Origin: Inonotus obliquus
Taxonomy: Eukaryota > Basidiomycota > Agaricomycetes > Hymenochaetales > Hymenochaetaceae
NCBI GenBank assembly: GCA_032164295.1
Contig: JAJHTX010000007.1
Coordinates: 1 to 64,000 of the forward strand
Reading direction: 5' to 3'
DNA: 64,000 nt
Every line of letters begins with the position of its first letter. The stretch's first letter is position 1. The position numbers and the translations under genes were made by a program. Shown one piece after another: positions 1 to 11,720 of the stretch. The notes below the pieces were generated by a model. The model was given only the letters and a program-made list of their open reading frames with translations, had not been told where the DNA came from and searched no databases.

Positions 1-948
1 ATACAGATCCGTAAAATAAGTCCTCTGCCTCCATACGAGTACAGAGCGTATCTGTATACGCACGGGCCGTATCCGTACATTACGGTACGCTGCCGATCCC
101 TAGTGCCAGGACAATGATGTGAGTGTCTCAAGTAAGATACCATTTTGCAGTCAACTGACTATTACGCCTGTTTTGAACCTAGGTCAATATTGCGATCACA
201 TTTTGCGATTGAGCTACAAATCAGACGGGCAAGGCAAATACGTCCGATCCCAGCATTCCCAACTCAGCCTCCGCTTCGTTCTCATTAATCCTATGACATT
301 TTATTGAACTATTGTGAACTTCCCGCGACTCGTTAATACGATTTACAGCTTAATTGCAATGGTGATCCGAGAAGCGATACCCGGAATGACATTTCAGTTA
401 CCCGCACACCGGCACCGTTCACTATTTACACGGACGCGCTAATTGCCAGACTTTCCTAGAGCTAACTAAGACTTCGGATGGAACAAATCGGAACTGTAGG
501 ATGACTTGCTTACCTTTCAGCATGAAAGAGTTGTCGATCCTCGCATTCTTTGGCTTCCATGTTACATGTCCAGCTTCTCGTCCACAGGTTTTCTTCAACA
601 CACAGTAACGAGCGGCTGTATTTTTTTTAGTCTCAGACTCGGCTGATTTGACTGGTTCGCTCGCTGTCGCTTGTCGGCACTAGGCATTCTAGAAGCAACA
701 TTCTCAACAATCGACACTCTGGCGATTCATTCTGCTTTAGTACGGAATGCGTAGCCGTCGCTCGTGCTCGCTCCGATACTCTGCAAGAATGTAGGAGCCA
801 AATACGTGACATCAAAGAAATCGCATAAATGACTCGTTCCTCCACCGTCTCATCCCATCGGCCTTTTTCTTAATCGTCCTCTAATCTCACGCAAATCTAC
901 CAAGCACCACTTCCTCTCTTTCGTCCTACCTTCATCACTCTTATCATA
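1..948. other. Left-edge non-coding stretch
   Basis: No convincing gene is seen here. The open frames are short and lack splice partners. The last 80 bases before the first gene are pyrimidine-rich, as is common for fungal leaders. Confidence 0.5.
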
Positions 949-1747
949 ATGCGCGCCTTCGGCATTCTCTCACTCGCTGCCGCGGCTTTCGTGTCACTCG
1001 TTCCATCCTCCTTCGCTGTGCCTATCGTTGATGCCAACACTGGTTCCGTCGCTGGTGCGAGAGTCAATACTCCTGTGAACGCGGCTGCAGGCGCTGCGGC
1101 TGGTGCTAAAGTTCACGCTCGCCTCTTTGATGCCGGTGCGAAGGCCAAGGCAGTTGCAGGCATTCATGCTCGCGACGATGACAAGTGTGCTGCTATCCTT
1201 GCCGACCTTAAGGTCAACCTTGGTGTCCAGATCGATCTCCTTAGTGAGTATACTTTTTTGGAGTATAAATGTTTCCTGACTGAAACTGGCTATAGACGGC
1301 TTGACGAAAGAGACTGCAACGAAGGGCATGATCCAACCCATCCTCTCTCAGTGTGTCTCCATAATTGCCGACGCGACTGTTCAGGTTAAGGCTCTTGTCG
1401 GCACCGGAGTGATCTGTAACATCCGAGTCTGCGCATCTCTCCTTGCCGACATCCTTATTGTAAGTGTCCCTTTCCCGTTTAATGGCGCTTGTCTATTCTG
1501 AGCTTGTGCCAAACAGGCTCTCTGCGGTGCACTGGCTTTCGTTCTTACCATCGTAGCTGATGCAAAAGTGCTTCTCGATATCATCGTCTCCGTCGCACTT
1601 GGAAACTGCCTCTGCGAGCTCATTTCTGCAGTTCTTGCAGTTGTTGATGGTCTTCTCACCGCCCTTGTTCCGCTCGTCCTGTCTCTCTCAGGCACGCTCA
1701 TCTCCCTTGGCCTCACCGTCGTTGGGCAGCTCCTCACCATCTGCTGA
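949..1747 (+). CDS. Small secreted cysteine-containing protein
   Basis: Three exons, 949-1243, 1296-1459 and 1517-1747, with two GT-AG introns of 52 and 57 nt, give 229 residues. The first 23 residues are a classical signal peptide (basic start, hydrophobic alanine-rich core, then SSFA before a likely cleavage site). An Ala/Gly-rich stretch follows to about residue 75, then a helical hydrophobic half with cysteines in spaced CxxxxC and CxC patterns. The protein is probably exported to the wall or surface. I do not recognise the family; the hydrophobic second half resembles predicted small secreted proteins common in Agaricomycetes. The start is the first ATG after a CT-rich leader. All exon phases agree and the stop is TGA. 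Confidence 0.72.
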
Positions 1748-2273
1748 ACGGTCGCTATTGCTAATTAGATATTTTATGATCCATGTAATTCGGCTTCCGA
1801 ATTCAATATTAATCCATGCATTGCGGGTTACAAGTTGGATCTGAGTGTTCGTCTTCTTGAAAGAAGGCATAGCTCGCATGAAACTGAGAAAAGTTAAGAC
1901 CGATCGATAGACAGCGTTTCAGGGAGATAGAAGGTCAGCCATACTTGAGAAATAAGTCAAGTACAAAAAGTACAAAATAGAGAAATCGTTTGAATCACGG
2001 TACAAACGACCAGTTACTTGTTTCGAACCCTTTATGCTACTTCCACGTTTTCACTGCATAGTATTGTTGAAGCACAGAGCTGTAGAAGTCGTTTGGCAGT
2101 TCCCACTTAAACGTCTTATAATATGAAAGATGAGATGATTCTAATAGTGACATTCAGACTAATCGGATGGAATGAGGATTGGATGTACAACGCGAAATAT
2201 AAGCCTTGATCTTGGATCACAACTCTGACAAGCGAGAAACCCTTGCAATGGACATCTCCCAGTATTCAGCTAC
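1748..2273. other. Intergenic, nothing recognised
   Basis: AT-rich sequence between the secreted-protein gene and the aldo/keto reductase remnant. No supported gene or repeat was seen. Confidence 0.4.
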
Positions 2274-2890
2274 CTAATAAAGAGAGAGGATCATGAGAAC
2301 CGATCCATATCCCATTGGGACGACCTTATTCCGAAATAGTATAGTCTTGAAAATTCCTAGAGTCACTTGGAGGTGAGTTTGGCGATAACGTGTTTGATCA
2401 ATTCCTCCTTTACTCAGAAGCGGAGCCATACGAGTTGCTACAAGCAAATGGACTACGACATGGTAAGTTGTGATAGGATGATTTTCTATTGCACTTACCA
2501 GGTTTATCACCGGACTCCTCAACCCAACGCAAGTAACCTCATCAAGACAGGCTTTGTTAGAGTTGCTCACGCCGATGCTCTTCGTTCGCTCCTTCTACTT
2601 CAGACCTTCCTCCCGGTCCTTGAGTTGCATGGGTGCATGCACCAGGAACCCAGTCTACTTGCAGCTTTTCCAAGCTTGCGCGCAGGCTATCCTCGACTGT
2701 CTGGTCGGGAGGGATACCAGTGATCTTGGTTGTCACGAAGAGAGATTCATGTGGGATTGCCGCCGGTGCTGCCAATCCCAAGTGGCGAAGAGGTTTTGCG
2801 ATCGCGAGCACCGTTGTTATCACTGGTCGGTGTCCGTTGACGTACAGCCGCTAGAGCCTATGCAACCTCCATGCTCGCCAACTCGGGATC
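2274..2890 (-). pseudogene. Aldo/keto reductase remnant
   Basis: On the minus strand, separate frames line up in order with aldo/keto reductase motifs. They are a segment reading ESLFVTTKITG, then TVEDSLRASLEKLQVDW, then a shifted frame with VHAPMQLKDREEG, an in-frame TAG at about 2595-2597, then KSIGVSNSNKACLDEV and a late piece with NKVVP. These match the strand-3, strand-4 (membrane of the barrel) and substrate-pocket regions of the NADPH-dependent oxidoreductase family. The N-terminal catalytic Asp/Tyr region is not recognisable and the DLYLMH motif is missing. Frameshifts, an internal stop and missing blocks make this a decayed copy rather than a working gene. Confidence 0.7.
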
Positions 2891-4657
2891 TGACTCGCTC
2901 CAGTCGTTCCTCTCACACCCATATACCTTCCTGTACTTGTTCCATGCGGCCTCATCTCCGCCTCCTGGTTCGTTATGTGCTTCCTGCTACTTGCAACGAG
3001 TATATCAACCCAGGTGTCGTCTTTGCTCATCCTCTTCTCCTTTGGCGTACCCCAGCGGTGTCCTCACCAGTGTCAAAATCAACTGTTTCGTACTCTGATG
3101 GGACTATCCCGCGGTTCTCGCGACTGCCGGAAACCGAAAGAGTGGTTTACGAAGGGAGGTGGGTGTGATGCCCATGAGTGGGGGACTCGACTTGGACGAC
3201 AAAGGTGGACCAATCGATGTAGTCGTCAGAGGCGACAAAAATCGGGAGGCACCAGACTCGGATGCTGTGAGGTTGACAATGTCAGTTTTGGTTCTCGTGT
3301 CGGCGTCTCTGGATGTAACGCGGCACCGATCGAATGCCCTATAGTGGCAGAACTCCCGAGAGATGATATCTTCGTCGCGCTCGTACTTCCCCCAGCTAGC
3401 AATCTTCAAATTCTGCTTCACTCATAACCGGGCTCCTGGGCACTGTTCCTATGGCGTACTGCCTTCCATTAAGCATTGCCGCCTGGTTCCATTGCTCCCC
3501 TGTGCCCTTCTTTGACGAGAAAAGGGACGACTTGCCAAAACGCGTGCAAATGTTTGGTTTATTCCCCTGGCTGAGAAGCGAGTTGTGAATTTCTGCAGGA
3601 ACGGTCTAATCGAACAAGAGCAGAGTGGTCGATGTGCGTGGATCATCGGAGTCGTCCGTCGCGGTCAGGGAAAGGGAGGGCGGTACGTGAGGTTGGCAGA
3701 GATTTGAATTAGATCCGTTAGAAAGACAGAAAAATGTAAGAGGCGTGGCACTCACCATTGCCTAAACGTCGTTTCGCTTCGGTCTATCCGACTTTCGCCA
3801 TACGAAAGGTCGCAAAACACGTCCAGAAAGCCCACGTCCTCTCTGCCATCCGTGATCGGCACCGTGTCCCAACCGAATGGTTTGCGGGAGTGTCTTTTGC
3901 ACATTCTTCTTCAGCTTTCTATGCACATCCTTTTCATGCTCTCCGAAACCCAACAAGAGCGAGTGGAGCTTGCTGTGCACAGAGACGGTATGGAGGTTGA
4001 GGGGGTGGAATCTGCATCTGAGTAACGGGATCAAGACGCGTCCCCATTCTTTGCTTCTTCTACTATGTAGCAACACGACACGTACGTGCACCGACTCTCG
4101 AACGAGTCAATCGGGGCGAGCGATAGGCTTTCCTAGGCTTTCTCATCTGTGCACCGTCGTGATGATCAAAGCCAACGGAGAGTATAAAGACAAATGTCGC
4201 CCATACATTGGATAAGGTGGCTGAGAGAAATCCATCAAAGCCAACTGGAGAGCTACTAGTGGGTCCTGGAGGATTACTAGTACTGTTGCTGGATAATCTA
4301 CTAGTACTATCATGCGATTTATTGCCCGCGCCCTCCCTCCGATCAACGGTCGTGGCTATAGGATATATCCTTTTCCGTGGGAGTATCCGGATGCGTATGA
4401 AGCAGAAACCAAATAAGCGCGGCTCTTTCAGGTTTCAGGATTCAAATGGAAACGCTTCAGGAACGCACTATTCTTCAACATGAAATGTTTAAGACGCGCT
4501 TGCTCACTTTATTGTATCTTTGTCTTCCGGGTATACTCAGAAAAACATCTCCCGACGGAAATGGGTTCCTTCTGCCCCCCTTTGTTCCTCTACTTCCATC
4601 ACCCTCTCACCGTCGTCGTCAATACTCCCTAAGGACGTCAGTCCTCTTGTAAACAGC
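2891..4657. other. Unassigned region
   Basis: Several open frames of 60-200 codons overlap on both strands, but none has a consistent splice model or a recognisable domain. Around 4254-4310 the hexamer ACTAGT recurs four times within 60 bases, a small local repeat. No gene is called. Confidence 0.35.
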
Positions 4658-6271
4658 ATGAGCAGTACAGCCGCCGACCTTTCGCTGCATGAAACCGTAC
4701 GTATCTTGTCTTGGCTTGGCATTCCACGTTGACTAATCGTCCTCGTCTAGTTTGGATGCCTAACCATTGGCGGATTGTGAGCACAAGTTGTTTATCCCTA
4801 CTGTCTCGGCTAACATACATGTCTCCACTAGACTGGCGATGGGGTACGCTGCATTTCATTGAGGGTTTAGTTTGAGATCTGATGGCACTGAAAACTATCC
4901 ACTCTTAGCTTGTGGGGCGCAGGCAGTGTGCAGGTGTACTATTATTTCGACGTACGTCTCATCTAACCACTTTCCTAGCCCATGATTTAACAACCCATCC
5001 CACAGAGATATACTGCCGACTCTTTGTACCTCAGAGCCCAGGTGTTCTCGGTTTGGGCTCTGGAGACAGTGCATCAATCATTCGTACTCGGGGCGTTGTA
5101 CAGGTACCTTGTCTCTCATTATGCCGACCCGGCGTATCTTCAGACATTTGAGAAGTGAGGCAATAGTTCCTTTTACCTTTTAGAGGGATTAATGGTAGAG
5201 ATTGCATCCGCTAGATTGCTGCGGGATTCGCTCATCATAACTGGTGTCGTCACAGTCATCGTGCAGTCGATATTTGTTGACAGGATATATCTCCGTGCGC
5301 TACCATCTCCTTTATCTTTTCCCTTCTCTATCTACTCACCTCTTGACGCTTCCAGTAAGTAAGAAGAATCTTATCCAGACGGGTGTAACAGGCGCTCTAG
5401 CTCTTGTTCAGCTCATCTGCACAATTCTCCATTACGTCAAATCATACAGCATAGGGACGTTAGAAGAGCTTCGTTCGACACGCACCTTCCTTCGTATCGA
5501 CCTCGTCGTGACAGTTGTGGCAGACATAGCAGTTGCCGGAACGCTCGTTTATCTATTCCACAACACCAAGACTGGGTTCAAGAAGAGTGACACGCTTGCG
5601 AATAAAATGATGGCTTTCGCGGTGAATACTGGGGCTCTCACCGCAGTTTGCGCAGTCTTGTGCATGGTAACGAACCTTGCGGCGACCAGCTCGTTCGTTT
5701 ATGTATTGTTCTATATGGTGCTTGTGCGACGTAAGTGTTTTGCCTTCTCCCGAACTTCATTCTTAAATCTCATGGAAGCTTCTTAAGTATACATGAATTC
5801 TGTTATGTCATCGTATGTGTCGCATCAGACTGCATCCTTGTAGGACGCAACTAACATTGGGTTGTCGACCTTGAAGCTTGAATGCACGCTCAATTAAGAC
5901 GGGTAGTGCAACAGACAGCAGTGGGACGCCAGGACGTAACTTCCGGATGACCGATATACGTGATAACCGACCAGAAGTTTCATCTTATTCCGCACGTGTA
6001 TGTCTTTACTTCCTCCTATTTCATTTCATGAATTGAAAAATCACTCGACTTTGTAGCCAACTGGTGGATCGCGCGTAGTCACAATCAAAGTGGACACGGA
6101 GACCATCCTTGATCAAGACCCGAGCGATTATCAAAAGGTAAGCTAGTTATTCTTTCTTCGTTTCCGGAATGGCTTACTTTTCGTCTTGATTTCCTACAGG
6201 GCAGGGCTGAGTCTGATATTGACGTCGACACAGATAGGTCATATTCTCAATCAAAGGTGCATGCTATCTAG
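4658..6271 (+). CDS. DUF6534-type multi-pass membrane protein
   Basis: Eleven exons: 4658-4696, 4751-4776, 4832-4843, 4909-4951, 5006-5154, 5215-5294, 5356-5730, 5788-5812, 5877-5997, 6057-6137 and 6200-6271. All phases agree and the product is 340 residues. Four exons are under 45 nt; the shortest, 12 nt, encodes part of LLAMG. About seven hydrophobic helices are followed by a polar tail. The block after TFLRIDLVVTVVADI, with LFHNTKTGFKKSD and the end LYMNSVMSSLNAR, matches the fungal DUF6534 domain, a seven-helix receptor-like membrane family of unknown function. The protein probably sits in the plasma membrane. The short exons 5788-5812 and 5877-5997 were placed because they restore the conserved LYxNSxxxSLNAR motif. 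The tail is Asp/Ser-rich and probably cytosolic. Confidence 0.85.
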
Positions 6272-9058
6272 AGGTCGTCGTCTACATTTCCTCTCAATCC
6301 CGAATTTTGCAAACTCTGAGCGGATTAATAGTCCGCCCAGGTCTGCTAATGGTAACTCGATTTACATTCCACCGTCTATGGATCTCTATACACCCTAATG
6401 TACATAATAATATTTAATTCCCACCTCCAGCTGGCTCACTGTATACTTTGACCAAACCCCGGAGTCAAATCATATGTTATTCTCAAAATATTTGCTTCAC
6501 ACAAGTTGCAGTCCGTCACGTGAAATTTAGCCATCGCAACTAACCACCAAGAACCTTGGTGTTTGCCACTGACCTTGACCCCCTTCGAGTACTTATACAT
6601 CTCTGACTAGCACCGTTATGTTATCTGGATCGCTATCTGCTTGGCTGATCGCACGAAATCTAATGCCGCTCCATCTTCTTCGAGCATGGTTCGTGTTAAC
6701 TTTTCCGAGAAAATGGCGCTATCGGTCTGAGTCGTCTTACTGAAGGGTCTGTGCACAGTTGATATCTCGACCGACCTCCAACAATCGTGCCGAGTCATGG
6801 ATGTCAGTATCTGTGCCCTTGAACGCGAAATTCGGTGTCGCTCCACTTCAATTATGAGCTGGTGAGAGTTCGCTTTTCGTTGCTTTATGCCGCTGTGTCT
6901 CGGAACTAATGGCTGTACACCTTCTAGTCCTATCTCGTATTTGCGGCGTTGAACTGGTTTAGGTTGCGTGTAGATCCAATCCCGCATTCTATTATTCATT
7001 CCCACCGCATGCAAGGCTTCTCTCGGAATATTCGTACCTGTTAGAAGTGAATTCGTGAGTGAAGAGATCTCTTCGTTTGGTTGGATTGATCTGATTTGTC
7101 TTTGAAGAGCTGCTAACTGCATCCCTATGTTCTCTGCGACAACAGCAATAGCGAGTGTATCCCATCGGAATACCGTAAGTTCTCTGTGATGAACTTGGGG
7201 GTTTAGAGTAAGAAGAAATCCCCGGACGTCAATACAGCACACGTTGAATATTATCCTGAAATTTGAGGTTCAGGTTGCAGAAGAGCTCTACGGTCTGAAG
7301 TACAATTTCTTTTCATCAATCACCACCGCGGAACAGGACTCATTATGTAACGCCTCAAGATTTCCACAGGACTTTTGATTTTCGCGGATAGAAATAACGT
7401 TTGCAGTTACTTCAGACAACGTGCACATCAGACTGCCAATTGTTGAGTGCAGTTCAACAGATCTAACTTGTTTCCTGTGCGTCCTGAGTTTTGATATTAC
7501 ACAGCATCGCGATTTATGGCTAAATTGTATCCAAGAAGTCGGAATAGTCGCGCCACTTCGCTGGAGTCATCGCCTATTGTGCGAAGAGAAGCTCCTCGTG
7601 CAGTTCCTCTGCGAATGCGTCATGAGCCTAGTGAGCACAATTCTGTTAGCTATCCTCATTGATATCGTTTGTTCTTGGGAGACGGTCTGGATTTTTCTGA
7701 TCAGTTGTTTTGACTGGCCTCGTAGCAAGGGACTTGTCCGCAGTACGAGATGCCCTCGCTCGGAAGGACCTGTCTCCTATGTAAAGAACAGGTTTTGCTT
7801 GCAGGCATATTTGTCTATCATTGCGTAAATCATAGTACGTTTCGATCTCTCGCGTTTGCGGAAACATACTCAAGTGTCCCGCGTGTCCAGGTATGATACC
7901 TGAAAGCCCTTTCCGTGTTTAGTTCCCGACCTAACTCAGATTTTGTGGCGCCTGGTTCGAACAAGTGCCGCGGATTTCTACTACGGCACTTTCGAACCGT
8001 AATATACCCTCAACATGTAGCAAATCAGCAAGCAATTCGATGGCACGATGCCTGTCGATGTTTGTAATGAACTGTTGTCAAGGACGTAAAATGGCTTGGG
8101 GTTGCCTGTAATGGTGACCTAGCTTTCTTCCTCGTCAACTGGTGATTCCACGCAACCAATTAAGGTTTGGATGATTAGGTTCGACAATTAATCTCTCACC
8201 GTAACTTGACTTCGATTGCGACTCTATCAGTCTCCATTAATGTTCACCGTCCACGTAAACATACGCATACGAGTGCTGGCGCACAAGGCCAGGCCGTATC
8301 AGAGGTCGCACAAGACGCTTGGAGGATTTGGACCGTTGACTCCTGTGTGCTCGCGGATTCAAGAAAGCCCTACGGTGTGCGGTGGCGTTCAACCTCATGG
8401 CGAGAGGGCAAGTAAGCCCAGCTCATCAGCTGAAGGGTCGTGATTCAGATAAGGAGTAACCTAATTTGATTGCCTTTCTGGGTTTCAATGACTTGCTGAT
8501 GGCAAGAAATTCCACGTGGAGGGCACGACACATTGTATCCGTGAGGAATCAGAGGATTTCTCTGCCTTTCAGTTGATCTCACCCTCCTTCCCGACTCTAG
8601 TGACAGAAAACTGAGCTCACAGCTTGCGGCAGTCAGGAAGAGCTAACGGTCTGTTTTTCTTACTCACTAGTTCAACCATGGAAGCTCTTTTGAAATCAGA
8701 GTCCGGTTGACCGCTCCATCATGTCATTATTTATGACCTCGGAGGGCAGGGTCGCAATGTCTTCTCCAATTGAATTCGATTAACTTCTGAGCGACGGGTG
8801 ATGAGAATGGGGTGTGCGGGTTCAACGCGGTGACCCCTTTCTGAAGCAGGAGGGAGTGCTATCTTACTACAATTCTTTCTTGCCGGGGTTAACGGCAGAG
8901 ATGGAAATGTATGTACGATTGTCCGTAGTCCCCGACGTTCCGTCGAGCAAACGATCCGAAGACCGCAACCACGAGCTAGGGGCGAATAACTTGACGAGAA
9001 GATCCATCAGTTTGGCTATTCGTCTGATGCTCTCGATTGTCGTCATTATTTCTCTAGC
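6272..9058. other. Largely unassigned; one minus-strand open frame
   Basis: A minus-strand frame of about 200 codons lies at 6616-7242 and reads like ordinary protein (balanced composition, NxxREALHAVGMNNR-type segments). It has no ATG near its upstream end, so it could be one exon of an unresolved gene. A hydrophobic plus-strand frame at 7421-7828 also lacks an ATG start. Neither belongs to a family I recognise, and nothing else is supported. Confidence 0.3.
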
Positions 9059-9066
9059 TATAAAAG
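9059..9066 (+). promoter_or_regulatory. TATA box of the pseudokinase gene
   Basis: TATAAAAG lies 110 bases before the proposed ATG at 9176 and is followed by a pyrimidine-rich leader. It supports the choice of start codon. Confidence 0.45.
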
Positions 9067-9175
9067 CATCTGCTTAGACTCAGATATTCTTGCCCACTCA
9101 ATCTCCTCGTCGACAATCGCCTTAATTTCGATTCCTTCGCGAGCTCCGTTTTTTCGCGCCAACAAGATTTTAAAG

Positions 9176-10708
9176 ATGTCAAGTCTCTGGGAGAAAGCTT
9201 CAACATCATCGAGCCGTGAGTCACCACGTTGCCGCTCTTCGCCTTTCTAAGCAGAACGTGCCATTTTTCTAGGTAGGATAAGTGATGCAGGCAAGTACTA
9301 CATACGATGCACACTCAATCAGTCCGGAACCTAACACCAAGTTTATTGGCTGTTTTCTTTAGATCGTTCCAGTCGACAGCTGTCGCTCCGCCGGATCTCC
9401 TACAAAGCGCATGCCCGTCTATCCCGGCTCCTCGCGGAAATCTATTACTGCGCAGTCCCAGATTCCTACGATGATTCTGGCTCCGACATCCTTGTACTTT
9501 GCCTGGACAGCAACCCAGGTATGCGGAACGCGGTGGAGAACCGCATATTAGAAGCGTTTGACGACGAGGGCGACTTACGATGGGAGGAACGATCTGAGAT
9601 AGAGACAAAGCTTCTAGATCTAGCCCAGGAAGCGCTCCCGTCCATTACGCATTTTTTCATAACGGCAACGAGAGTTAATGCCTGCAGTCAGGTCGAAAAC
9701 GGAGTGACATTCTCAGTGACGGAAGAGAACGAGCTCATTTTCCCGTTCCACGATGTTCCACGCGCAATTTCCACGCTACGCCCACAAATGGCACAGATCA
9801 CTTCCCTCAAGCGTTTGGGACCAGCTGGTCGGTTTGGCATTTGTGAAGGAATTGACAGGGTTGTGTGGAACGGACATCAGGGTGTCTTTGCATTCAAAAG
9901 AGCAGGGCGGGATGAAGAAACAACGATCCATGAGATAGAGCTACTCTTGCAATCACTCGTGCGTGGTGATGGAGCTACAGAAACTTTACAAGTATCCGCA
10001 GTCGTCACGGACACCCGTGGGCGCCTTCGAGGTTTCCTTTCTCCATTTGAGCAGTTCGGAAGCATTGAGGAGATATTCGTGAACCGGCACCATTTAGCTT
10101 CCGGCCTGCTGAATTTGAGCAACATTGGCAGTGTTGTGTTTCCGCGACAGCCAGACTGGAAGGACAAGCTCGGCTGGGCTGCGCAGCTTTCCCGTGCGGT
10201 TGCTACGCTGCATGATGGGAGTGCGATACTTGTTCCGTTGACCCTTCGCAACCTGAACCCGAGAAACGTGTTAGTCTCCGGGAGCGCCTCGGCCAAGAAC
10301 ACGCACTTGGTCCTGGCCGGTTTCCGCGGGGCAGCATCTCCAACCGGCATGCGCTATTCCAAACGCTGGGCAGCTCCTGAACGCTTGAGAAAATCGACGT
10401 ACGAGATTGGGCCCCCTCTGGATGTCGCGAATCTTGGAATGGTGCTTTGGGCGCTTGCGGAAGAGAGATTCGATGGTTTCCCCGAGATATTTGAACAGAC
10501 AGAACGCACATCATCTCCCACCAGTGCATCCAAACGTGGAGGTCCGGTACAGGTTGGACGCCCCGAGCTTTGGCAGAAAACCGATCCAGCGTCTCCAGGC
10601 TGGTACAGGACGCTGGTTGAAAGTTGTCTTGAAGAGGAACCCCCACGTCGCCCAAGGGCAGCAGAGGTCGCCGCAGAGTTGGAGAAACAAATCCGAGTCC
10701 TGCAGTAA
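9176..10708 (+). CDS. Protein-kinase-fold protein, predicted pseudokinase
   Basis: Exons 9176-9215, 9273-9290 and 9363-10708 give 467 residues; the second intron starts with GC (GCAAGT). The C-terminal 270 residues have the protein-kinase fold: a beta-strand lysine in FAFKRAG (about residue 198), a catalytic-loop equivalent LRNLNPRNVLV (316-324), an activation-segment start LAGFRG (338-342), AAPERL like the APE motif (357-359), DVANLGMVLW (373-382) and RPRAAEVAAEL near the end. The HRD aspartate is replaced by asparagine and the DFG aspartate is absent (AGF), so phosphotransfer is unlikely. The N-terminal 170 residues are of unknown type and begin with a Ser-rich, basic helical stretch. It may act as a scaffold or regulator. 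The first two short exons are less certain than the long one. Confidence 0.75.
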
Positions 10709-10920
10709 TAGGCAACTTTACAAGATTCAGAAAACTATCAACTCTCATTATGTCTAGATCGCTGTGATGTGCACAATCGTACAAATGCTTTGAGTCAATA
10801 TATTTGTGTTTTTTGTTGAAGAGTCTACATCCATGAATGCGAATCTAATAATACAACAGAGGCAAGGGCCAGCATCGCGCCTGGAATAAAGTGATGCGAA
10901 GAAGCTCAGCAGGCTCGCAA

Positions 10921-11720
10921 CTAGCAACCCCAACGCCGTACACTCCCGCGAGTGTCTCGAAGATGACCGATACATCGCTCTAAATCACTTCTCAACTGCG
11001 CGAGGGTAAATTCCAATGTGCAACTTCTTCCGGTGGCAATGACATCTTCAACCTCATGTACGACTGTGTGAGCTCTCGTAAGCGTACTTATCCTTCCTAC
11101 AATTATAGCACGGCGACCTACTTTTCGCATGCCACGAACCATGGGAAACCTGGTTGTAGAAGAGCCTGCTGCCGGGATAAAAATCCTCCATGGCTAAACA
11201 GAGAATTACGTTAGGACGCGTGCGATGCACGGAGAAAGTCAATTGAACGGACGCACCGTCAAAAATGCCGTTCCACCGCTTCAATTTTCTATCACTTCTT
11301 GCGGCGATGTTGTTACCATAAAGATCAACCAAAGCGCCGACAGCTTCTTCGGTGTTCCGACCACAAGTCCGAAATCCACATATTGTGTGATTCACTGGTA
11401 GGCCGTGATGTTAGAGCTTACGAGTGGACTGTCGAAAAGCGGAGGGAGATGGCCGACCTTTGACGTGCTTACGACCGTACTTATCCTCTTTGTACATCAC
11501 TCGGGCGTCTGGGTACTTCTTGTCGAGAACTAGAAACGAAGAAACTCATGATCGTTTATCGATAGATACTTGTGCAAGACGGGCTCACCTTGAAAAAGTT
11601 CCATGAACGGAGTATCATAGCGAGTGGCCTCTTCAAATTCGAGCTCGTATTGCATCTCCTTCACAGCCGAATAAAGATCCCGTTCTAAAACTTCCACGTC
11701 ACCTCGACGATAATGTTCGA
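10921..11720 (-). CDS. Uncharacterised spliced protein, 5' end not resolved
   Basis: Minus-strand exons 11720-11589, 11529-11473, 11394-11122 and 11072-10921 join in phase across introns of 59, 78 and 49 nt. They end in a TAG at 10923-10921. The first resolved exon needs one base from an earlier exon that I could not place. The visible part is about 204 residues: an acidic helix (VEVLERDLYSAVKEMQYELE), then FELFQ, then a compact domain with NHTICGFRTCGRNTEEAV and RKLKRWNGIFDGASVQLTFSV. The 78-nt intron has a textbook CTAAC branch site. I do not recognise the family. Composition and splice agreement support a real gene. Confidence 0.5.

Noticed and set aside
2554..3168. Plus-strand frame of about 200 codons
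   Set aside because: It overlaps the aldo/keto reductase remnant on the opposite strand and has no domain or splice sites. The minus strand explains the left half.
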